This document shows positions 44,929 through 50,621 of a stretch of 50,621 bases of DNA, piece after piece. The DNA comes from Deltaproteobacteria bacterium (GTDB taxonomy: Bacteria; Desulfobacterota; Desulfobacteria; Desulfobacterales; Desulfatirhabdiaceae). The stretch covers positions 1 to 50,621 of the forward strand of contig JACRBZ010000075.1 in assembly GCA_016219185.1 (NCBI GenBank), in the 5' to 3' direction. A program made the translations under genes and the position numbers. Numbering within the stretch: the first letter of the stretch is position 1; every line of letters begins with the position of its first letter. Under the pieces are notes generated by a model that was not told the origin of the DNA, ran no database searches, and saw only the letters and a program-made list of their open reading frames with translations.

Positions 44929-45593
44929 GCTTCCTCCTTTGGTGGGGCGGTGCCGTTCATGGCGTCGATCCCCAGGATCAATCGGGTTTGAATGTTGATA
45001 TAGTCGTCGATATTGTAATGGCGCGCCAGAAACCACCTGCGAAAGGTCCACATGTGACCCAGCACCGTGATATTGTGTGCGGCCAGCTCGATATGTTTTT
45101 CGTCCATGAACGGCAGATCGCCGGATGCGGACAGGTTGGCCAGGACATTGACGAAAAGGCCGGTGATTTGAACCTCGTTTTCCAGCACGCGCTTTCGCCA
45201 TTGTGACGGCAGGGACTGGGTTTCCTGATAGATGAGCAGAATGTGATCGCTCATGCGATGGCAAACCAGAAAATATTCCCGAATGGCCTCTGCCAGCCCT
45301 TTCATGCCTTCATCGGCCCTGGCCAGGGCTTCGGTGACGTGATGCGCCATTTCTTCATGAATGGCGTCGCAGACCAGGTAGAGAATATCTTCCTTGGACT
45401 TGATGTATTCATAGAGCGAGCCGATGGAAAAGCCCGCGGCACTGGCGATCTGCCGGGTCGTGGTTTTGTGGAATCCTTTTTCGATGAACAGCTCCACGGC
45501 CGCATCAACAATTTGCCGCCTTCTGCGTTCCACCAGATCGGGATTTTTGATCAGTGTCAGGACATCTTTGGTTCTTCGGGGTGAATGCTCCAT
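44925..45593 (-). CDS. TetR-family transcriptional regulator of the acyl-CoA regulon
   Basis: The 222-residue protein has an N-terminal TetR helix-turn-helix (about residues 25-70: IVDAAVELFIEKGFHKTTTR, QIASAAGFSIGSLYEYIKSK) and a helical ligand-binding C-terminal domain. It is translationally coupled to icmF (GTGA). A palindrome TGAACGAGCGCTCAGTCA stands 35 bases upstream of its start and again upstream of the acyl-CoA ligase at 48117. Its ligand is probably an acyl-CoA, as for many such regulators of fatty acid use. This is inferred from context. Confidence 0.93.
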   Translation of the reverse strand: MEHSPRRTKDVLTLIKNPDLVERRRRQIVDAAVELFIEKGFHKTTTRQIASAAGFSIGSLYEYIKSKEDILYLVCDAIHEEMAHHVTEALARADEGMKGLAEAIREYFLVCHRMSDHILLIYQETQSLPSQWRKRVLENEVQITGLFVNVLANLSASGDLPFMDEKHIELAAHNITVLGHMWTFRRWFLARHYNIDDYINIQTRLILGIDAMNGTAPPKEEA

Positions 45594-45627
45594 ATGAATC
45601 CGTGCTGCTTAGAGTGATTTATTGATA

Positions 45628-45645
45628 TGAACGAGCGCTCAGTCA
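45628..45645. promoter_or_regulatory. TetR operator candidate, site 1
   Basis: TGAACGAGCGCTCAGTCA is an 18-bp palindrome (core GAGCGCTC). It lies 35 bases upstream of the TetR gene and just downstream of TTGACA on the minus strand (45674-45679). The identical sequence occurs inverted at 47828-47845. Position fits autorepression. Confidence 0.75.
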
Positions 45646-45709
45646 AGTTACCCTATCATGTCATTTTTGGCTTTGTCAAGTGTTTATCAAAGAGGCTAAA
45701 CCCCTGTCC

Positions 45710-45738
45710 TTGAGTTGTGGGGTCGCATGGTGTATGCT
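45710..45738 (+). promoter_or_regulatory. Candidate promoter for the cNMP/CBS gene
   Basis: TTGAGT (45710-45715) and TATGCT (45733-45738) are 17 bases apart, 35 bases before the ATG at 45773. The operator candidate site 1 lies 65 bases upstream, so this promoter may or may not respond to the TetR regulator. Confidence 0.5.
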
Positions 45739-45772
45739 GATTTGAAAAAAAGTAAACGTACCAGAGGGGATT

Positions 45773-47731
45773 ATGGAAGATCATGAAATTCTGACAGTAC
45801 TCAAAAGAACGGATCCTTTCGAGATCTTGGAAGCGGATGTTTTAAAACAGCTTTCAAAAAAAACAGGGATAAAGGCCTATTTCCCCAACTCCTATGTGTT
45901 CCGGCAAGGCGACCAGAGCCTGGACCGGCTCTTTATCATCGCTTCGGGTCTGGTTGAAATCACCGTGACCAATGACCGGGGCCTGGAATCGGTGGTGGGT
46001 CTTCGCAGGGCATACGATTTCCTGGGTGAGACCGTGATCCTGTCCCAGCAGCGGTATCCGGCATCCGCGCGGGCCAAGGAAGATCTGGTATGCCTGGTCA
46101 TCACGCGAAAACAGTTTGAAAAGCTCATCTATGACCATCCGGAATTCTCCAGTTTTTTTAATGCGCTGCTGGCTGAGCGGATGCGGCTGCTCTATGAGGA
46201 AATCGTTGCGCAGAAATCGTATGAAGCTTACAGCAGTGCGGAATCCCCCCTGTTCGGCAAACGGGTGAGCGAAATCATGTCCTTTCCCGTGGTGACCTGC
46301 TCGATGTCGGATTCGGTGTCAGCGGTCTCTAAAATCATGTCTGAAAAAGATATCAGCGCGGTGATTGCGCTGGACTCCGAACAAAAACCCCGTGGCATCA
46401 TCACCGAAAGCAGCCTGGTCAAGCATTTGATCGCTCAGCAGCTCTATCCGATATCCACCTGCCGGGTAGAGCAGATCGTCAACAGCCATCTGGTGACCGT
46501 TGGGCCCGAATCTTTTATCGGCCAGGCCCTGGTTTCCATGATTCGCAATAAGACCCGGTACCTGATTGTGATGGAACGCGGCAGGCTGGTGGGAATTATC
46601 GCCATGGTGGATCTGATCAAGCTTCGCAGTACCGGGCAGATGCTGCTGACCCAAAACATCGAGTCTCAGCAGTCCATTCAGGGCCTTTCGGTGATTAGCC
46701 GGGAAGTGGACCATATTCTGGGAGATATGGTTGCCGAGAAAGCAGCCCTCGAGGAGATTCTGGATGTGATGTCGGAGCTTCACGAACGGCTGACGCAGCG
46801 GGTCATGGAGCTGTCCGATGAAAGAATGAAGCGCGAGGGCTGGGGATCTGCGCCGGTCGACTACTGCTGGATCAATCTGGGGAGTGCGGCCCGCTATGAA
46901 CAGACGTTAAGAACGGACCAGGACAATGCCATTCTGTATGCGGATCCCGAGCCGGAAATGCGCCGGGCCGTGGATGCCTATTTCAAAAAATTTGCGGAAA
47001 TCGTGGTTGAAGGCCTGGAAGCGTGCGGATTTGCCAGATGCCCGGAAAATATCAGCCCGGTTCATACCCCATGGCGAAGGTCCCAAAGCGAATGGCTGCT
47101 CTGGGTCAAGAAATGGAGCAAGACCTTCCTGCCCCGGGATACCCGAATGATGGCCATTCTTCTGGACCTGCGGCCGGTATGGGGCAATAAATCCCTGTCC
47201 CGGGATTTTGTGGACAGCCTGTTTTCCGTATTCCGGCAATCGCTTCAAGTGCGGCGGAAACCGGTTGCCGACGATACGCCCCCTCCGATTTCGGCCGGGG
47301 TTCCAGCCGGGGGTTCAGCCGGTTTTCCGGGGACCATTGTTACGGAAAAAAGCGGAATCCACAAGGATGAAATCAATCTGAAAAGCGCGGGGATCCAGCA
47401 TCTGGTCAGCGGAATTCGAATTTTAGCAGCCGGCTGCGGCATTCAAGAGCCATCCACACTGGGAAGGCTTGAACAGTTGGCAGCGGCCGGGGCCATATCC
47501 CCGGAGGAATTATCGCTGTATCGCACCAGTTTTGAATCCCTGATGCTGCTGGCCCTCGATGAAAATCTGAAAAAAATCGGCCAGGGCAGGCTCCCGGACA
47601 ATTACCTGGATCCTTATGCCCTGCGCAAACGCGAGCGGATTCTTCTCAAAGACGCCCTGTCCGGGGCAGCCCACCTGCAAAAAATCATCAATCAGAAAGC
47701 AAGCGGAATCTGGTTAACAAATATGACATAA
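45773..47731 (+). CDS. cNMP-binding / CBS-pair / DUF294 nucleotidyltransferase-like protein
   Basis: The 652-residue protein has a cyclic-nucleotide-binding fold (about 15-130: FRQGDQSLDRLFIIASGLVE), a pair of CBS domains (about 165-285: VSEIMSFPVVTCSMSDSVSA and RVEQIVNSHLVTVGPESF), and a DUF294 nucleotidyltransferase-like domain with LGSAARYEQTLRTDQDNAIL near 365-385, followed by the DUF294 C-terminal helical part. A Pro/Gly-rich insert (PPPISAGVPAGGSAGFPG, about 503-520) interrupts the C-terminal part. Proteins of this build often accompany acetate or fatty-acid permeases and ligases. AGAGGGG precedes the ATG. Confidence 0.92.
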   Translation: MEDHEILTVLKRTDPFEILEADVLKQLSKKTGIKAYFPNSYVFRQGDQSLDRLFIIASGLVEITVTNDRGLESVVGLRRAYDFLGETVILSQQRYPASARAKEDLVCLVITRKQFEKLIYDHPEFSSFFNALLAERMRLLYEEIVAQKSYEAYSSAESPLFGKRVSEIMSFPVVTCSMSDSVSAVSKIMSEKDISAVIALDSEQKPRGIITESSLVKHLIAQQLYPISTCRVEQIVNSHLVTVGPESFIGQALVSMIRNKTRYLIVMERGRLVGIIAMVDLIKLRSTGQMLLTQNIESQQSIQGLSVISREVDHILGDMVAEKAALEEILDVMSELHERLTQRVMELSDERMKREGWGSAPVDYCWINLGSAARYEQTLRTDQDNAILYADPEPEMRRAVDAYFKKFAEIVVEGLEACGFARCPENISPVHTPWRRSQSEWLLWVKKWSKTFLPRDTRMMAILLDLRPVWGNKSLSRDFVDSLFSVFRQSLQVRRKPVADDTPPPISAGVPAGGSAGFPGTIVTEKSGIHKDEINLKSAGIQHLVSGIRILAAGCGIQEPSTLGRLEQLAAAGAISPEELSLYRTSFESLMLLALDENLKKIGQGRLPDNYLDPYALRKRERILLKDALSGAAHLQKIINQKASGIWLTNMT

Positions 47732-47783
47732 TGGTAGGGTCATATCCTGAATTTTATTTAATCATTAATTCTTGGAAAAAAGT

Positions 47784-47812
47784 TTGACAAGATGTTTTTT
47801 TTGGATTAATAA
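47784..47812 (+). promoter_or_regulatory. Promoter of the acyl-CoA ligase operon
   Basis: TTGACA (47784-47789) and TAATAA (47807-47812) are 17 bases apart. The TetR operator candidate site 2 begins 15 bases after the -10, so repressor binding there would block initiation or escape. The transcript would have a leader of about 300 bases. Confidence 0.65.
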
Positions 47813-47827
47813 ATACCCACGATAAAT

Positions 47828-47845
47828 TGACTGAGCGCTCGTTCA
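47828..47845. promoter_or_regulatory. TetR operator candidate, site 2
   Basis: TGACTGAGCGCTCGTTCA is the exact reverse complement of the site at 45628-45645. It lies immediately downstream of a TTGACA/TAATAA promoter, about 270 bases before the acyl-CoA ligase start. An 18-base identity of this form across 2.2 kb is very unlikely by chance. Confidence 0.75.
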
Positions 47846-48009
47846 TAATAATGAGGAGCCTCCTAAAATTGTTATACAATTGCATAATTCCTACATCGTG
47901 ATGGTATCATAAAAATATATAAACCCTTGATTGATAGCATACAAGTAATTTATTAATATTATTGTATGTTCGGATATTAACGAAGTCCTCTTTATCAAAA
48001 TCAGAGGAG

Positions 48010-48120
48010 GTGGTGCCAGGCGTTTTAAATCCGGAAATATTCAAGAAATGTCTTTCAGACAAATCATATAAACCGGCTGAGATCGTGAAAGATAAGGCCA
48101 TACAAAGGGGAGAACCATGA
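48010..48120 (+). CDS. Possible 36-residue leader peptide overlapping the ligase start
   Basis: A GTG-initiated frame (48010 or 48013) reads VVPGVLNPEIFKKCLSDKSY followed by KPAEIVKDKAIQRGEP and ends in TGA sharing ATGA with the ligase start at 48117. GAGGAGG lies immediately before the GTG codons, too close for ideal spacing, and the frame is open upstream to 47938 with a TTG at 47962. The 4-base overlap would couple its translation to the ligase. No family is recognised, and chance is quite possible. Confidence 0.3.
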   Translation: MVPGVLNPEIFKKCLSDKSYKPAEIVKDKAIQRGEP

Positions 48121-49745
48121 CACACAACATGACGGATTACGACAAGACTTTTGCTGAATTCAAATGGGAAGTTCCGGATTATTTCAATTTCGCGGGCGAT
48201 GTCATTGATAAATGGGCAAAACAGGACCCGAATAAACTGGCCATGCACTGGGTGAATGATGATGGACTCGAGGCCAAACGGACGTTTATGGATTTCAGTA
48301 AAGCATCCAAAAGACTCTGTAATGTGCTGTCCCAGCAGGGCGTCAAACGGGGTGATGTGGTGATGATCGTTCTGGGACGTTCCATCGAATGGTGGGAAGT
48401 CTTCACGGCCTGTATCCGTATGGGCGTTATCATTGCTCCGGGAACCACCCAGTTGACCTCCAAGGACCTCGAGTACCGGGTCAATACGTCCAAGGCCGCC
48501 TGCTTTATTACCGATAACGGCAATGCATCCAAGCTGGAGGCTGTCGCCGACAAGTGCCCGACCCTGAAATGTAAATTGATCATCGGCGGCGCCCGGAACG
48601 GCTGGTTGGATTATACCACAGTCGTCAATGCCGCTTCGGATGTATTTGAAACCGCCAAGACCGCCAAGGATGAAGAAGCCATCGTGTACTTTACGTCCGG
48701 TACCGTCGGGTTCCCCAAAATGGCCCTTCATACGCATACGTCCTATCCGCTGGGTCATCAGGTTACCGGCAAGTACTGGCTGGACCTTAAACCCGAGGAC
48801 ATGCACTGGAACATCAGCGATACCGGCTGGGCCAAGGCTGCCTGGAGCAGCTATTTCGGGCCCTGGTACTGCGGTGCTTCCCAGTTCGTGCACTGCACGG
48901 ACCGCTTTGATCCCAAGAAAACCCTCGAGCTGCTGTCCAAGTATCCGGTCACGACCATGTGCGGCGCTCCGACCATTTACCGCATGCTGGTACTTCAGCC
49001 GCTTTCCGATTATAAGTTCCCCACCCTTCGCCACTGCGTGGGTGCCGGCGAGCCCCTGAACCCGGAAATCATCGAAGTCTGGAAAAAGGCAACGGGCTGC
49101 ACCATCCGGGACGGCTACGGCCAGACCGAGACCGTGCTGCTGTGCGGAAGCTTTCCCTGCATCGAACCCCGTTTCGGGTCCATGGGCAAACCCACCCCCG
49201 GCTTTGACCTTCAGATCATCGACAATGACGGCGCTATCGTTCCCCCGAATACCGAGGGCGACATCGCGGTTCGCGTCAAACCCACCCGGCCCCTGGGCCT
49301 TTTCAAGGAATACTGGAAAGAGCCCGAAAGAACCGCCAATGCGTTTAAGGGCGACTGGTATCTGACCGGCGACCGGGCCTACCGGGACGAGGACGGGTAT
49401 TTCTGGTTTGTGGGCCGCGCCGATGACGTGATCCTGACCTCCGGTTATCGCATCGGACCTTTTGAGGTTGAAAGCGCGCTGATTGAGCACCCTGCTGTTG
49501 CTGAATCCGCGGTTGTTTCCAGCCCGGACGAAACCCGCGGTGAAGTGGTCAAGGCCTTTGTCATCCTGGCTCCGGGCTATACCGCCAGTGAAGCGCTGTC
49601 CAAGGAACTTCAGGAGCATGTGAAAAAAGTAACCGCTCCTTACAAGTATCCCAGAAAGATCGATTTTGTCACCGCGCTTCCCAAAACCGTCAGTGGCAAA
49701 ATCCGCCGCGTGGATCTGCGGAATGCTGAATGGGGAAAGAAATAA
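48117..49745 (+). CDS. Medium/short-chain acyl-CoA synthetase (AMP-forming)
   Basis: The 542-residue ANL enzyme resembles acyl-CoA synthetases of the ACSM type: P-loop IVYFTSGTVGFPKMALHTH (about 188-206), RDGYGQTETVLLCG near 341, YLTGDRAYRDEDGYFWFVGR with ADDVILTSGYRIGPFEVESA near 420-460, and the catalytic Lys in PKTVSGKIRRVDL near the C-terminus. It should activate a short, medium or branched carboxylic acid to its CoA ester. GGGGAGAACC precedes the ATG. Its promoter carries the same operator as the IcmF operon, which suggests isobutyrate, butyrate or related acids as substrates (inference). Confidence 0.93.
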   Translation: MTHNMTDYDKTFAEFKWEVPDYFNFAGDVIDKWAKQDPNKLAMHWVNDDGLEAKRTFMDFSKASKRLCNVLSQQGVKRGDVVMIVLGRSIEWWEVFTACIRMGVIIAPGTTQLTSKDLEYRVNTSKAACFITDNGNASKLEAVADKCPTLKCKLIIGGARNGWLDYTTVVNAASDVFETAKTAKDEEAIVYFTSGTVGFPKMALHTHTSYPLGHQVTGKYWLDLKPEDMHWNISDTGWAKAAWSSYFGPWYCGASQFVHCTDRFDPKKTLELLSKYPVTTMCGAPTIYRMLVLQPLSDYKFPTLRHCVGAGEPLNPEIIEVWKKATGCTIRDGYGQTETVLLCGSFPCIEPRFGSMGKPTPGFDLQIIDNDGAIVPPNTEGDIAVRVKPTRPLGLFKEYWKEPERTANAFKGDWYLTGDRAYRDEDGYFWFVGRADDVILTSGYRIGPFEVESALIEHPAVAESAVVSSPDETRGEVVKAFVILAPGYTASEALSKELQEHVKKVTAPYKYPRKIDFVTALPKTVSGKIRRVDLRNAEWGKK

Positions 49746-49772
49746 TTCAACTTTAACCGGGGAAGATGTGGC

Positions 49773-49808
49773 CGTGGGACATTGGAATCATCCGTTCGAT
49801 GTCCCACG
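49773..49808 (+). other. Hairpin between ligase and membrane protein gene
   Basis: CGTGGGACAT (49773-49782) and ATGTCCCACG (49799-49808) form a perfect 10-bp stem with a 16-base loop. No U-run follows, so it is more likely an mRNA-stability or attenuation element than a terminator. The next gene starts 30 bases later. Confidence 0.55.
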
Positions 49809-49838
49809 CGTGCATTCCCACGAAGATTGGAGGTATCG

Positions 49839-50621
49839 ATGGCAGAAAAAGCTCAGGCAGCCCCTGCGGCCGCAGGCGCACTGGTTCCCAAATGGGGACA
49901 GCCCCTAACCGGTATTATCTCTTTGACGGCATTTACGGTGATTGCCCTGATCACCTGGTTTATTTTCAGCGATCCCCGTGGTCCGGTGGGCGCATTTCCC
50001 TACCCCTTTGTCATGTACCTGGCCATGATGATCCTGGTCGGTCTGTATCAGCACATGTTTCTGGGGGACTGGCCGTTCCAGAACATGCCCCAGCCCATGA
50101 GAGGCGTCGTGGAAACCATCGTGAACCTGATTATCACCTGGTTCATGATCCACATTATTTTTTATAAGATACTTGGCCTCGGTTTCAACTTTCTCAGCCA
50201 GGACAATATCAATGCGATTGCCGAAGCCGGCAAGACCATGCTGCCGAGCGGCAAACCCTTAACGCTTGACGCCATGACGGCAAAATCCGCGCTTTTCGGT
50301 CAGCGCGCCGTGGTCTGCTTTGTTCTGATTGGATTTTTCAGCTATCCGTTTGTCACCATTCTCTTCGGCAAATGGCCGGTCCGGCCCAGTGACCTGCCGC
50401 AGCCCCAGGCCGGCCTTCTGGAAATCGGCTGGGCCTCCATTTTGACGTTTTTCTTCTATTCCGTTCTGATCGTTCCGTTTTGGGGTTTTCTTTACGGCAC
50501 GGTTTTCGGGACTTCCTTTGGCCTGAATACGCCCTGGTGGACCAGCATTGTCGGTTTTTCCCATGTTCACTGGGTATTCGGCTGGTGGGAATGGATGATC
50601 GTTATCCTGTTCATGACCGCC
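49839..50621 (+). CDS. Unrecognised multi-pass membrane protein, 3' end outside window
   Basis: From ATG 49839, with GGAGG 6-8 bases upstream, the frame is open for 261 codons to the window edge. The N-terminus is Ala-rich and soluble (about 1-20), then about six hydrophobic segments follow (roughly 24-44, 55-75, 90-112, 155-177, 195-217, 242-261). Two units share the pattern FxYPF, later GxWP[FV], then PQP, G and E: FPYPF 53-57, DWPF 77-80, PQP 84-86, and FSYPF 167-171, KWPV 178-181, PQP 187-189. The protein is rich in Trp and ends here with HVHW (242-245). I do not recognise the family. Its place after the acyl-CoA ligase suggests a role in uptake of its substrate. Confidence 0.85.
   Translation, partial: MAEKAQAAPAAAGALVPKWGQPLTGIISLTAFTVIALITWFIFSDPRGPVGAFPYPFVMYLAMMILVGLYQHMFLGDWPFQNMPQPMRGVVETIVNLIITWFMIHIIFYKILGLGFNFLSQDNINAIAEAGKTMLPSGKPLTLDAMTAKSALFGQRAVVCFVLIGFFSYPFVTILFGKWPVRPSDLPQPQAGLLEIGWASILTFFFYSVLIVPFWGFLYGTVFGTSFGLNTPWWTSIVGFSHVHWVFGWWEWMIVILFMTA

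Noticed and set aside
44929..45264. N-terminal extension of IcmF by 112 codons
   Set aside because: This part is the TetR gene read in another frame; the GTG at 44928 has GGAGG and the B12 domain begins right after it.
47907..49619. 570-codon open frame on the minus strand opposite the acyl-CoA ligase
   Set aside because: It is antisense to a gene with clear ANL motifs and shows no family motif of its own; GC-rich third positions keep the opposite frame open.
1..50621. CRISPR arrays, rRNA and tRNA genes
   Set aside because: No regularly spaced direct repeats, no rRNA-like segments and no tRNA cloverleaf other than the tRNA-like part of tmRNA were seen.

Overview
The window reads as a chromosomal segment of a Gram-negative, strictly respiring or syntrophic bacterium of the Desulfobacterota, most likely a Desulfobacterales-type sulfate reducer. 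This is an inference from gene content: a branched-chain/aromatic-type ABC importer operon with an embedded long-chain acyl-CoA ligase, a fused B12-dependent IcmF mutase, several acyl-CoA enzymes, many hybrid sensor kinases, and an ssrA tag ending in AVAA. No rRNA or tRNA gene, CRISPR array or complete insertion sequence was found.

Layout. Positions 1-1470 hold a small Cys-rich protein gene whose 5' part appears frameshifted, then a HepT/MntA toxin-antitoxin pair. Positions 1650-2590 (minus) hold ssrA (tmRNA) and smpB. Positions 2840-10600 (minus) are one operon, livG - acyl-CoA ligase - livH - livM - livK - livF - LEA14-type lipoprotein, with a candidate promoter and an 18-bp palindrome in its leader. 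Then come fdhD (minus) and a housekeeping run on plus: rplU, rpmA, obgE, proB, proA, nadD, rsfS, gpmI. A zinc-ribbon protein and a tandem ACT protein follow.

Positions 20.5-37.5 kb form a signalling island: five sensor kinases, a CheY-like regulator, a REC/HD-GYP phosphodiesterase, a zinc-binding type chemoreceptor, an HDOD protein and a GGDEF cyclase with an intact I-site. It is littered with decayed genes: a four-helix-bundle protein, a REC/HD-type response regulator, an orphan kinase tail, and a broken hybrid kinase cut by a dispersed repeat.

Positions 37.5-50.6 kb look like a short/branched-chain fatty-acid catabolic module. On minus, a TetR regulator is translationally coupled to IcmF (isobutyryl-CoA/butyryl-CoA mutase), followed by thiolase, 3-hydroxyacyl-CoA dehydrogenase, an XRE-cupin regulator and acyl-CoA dehydrogenase. 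On plus lie a cNMP/CBS/nucleotidyltransferase-like protein, a medium-chain acyl-CoA ligase, and an unrecognised multi-pass membrane protein cut by the window edge. The same 18-bp palindrome stands upstream of the TetR gene and just downstream of the ligase promoter, in opposite orientations. This suggests one regulon that activates a short or branched acid, isomerises it and oxidises it, with the new membrane protein as a possible partner. That pairing, and the internally duplicated membrane protein, are the most interesting signals in the window.
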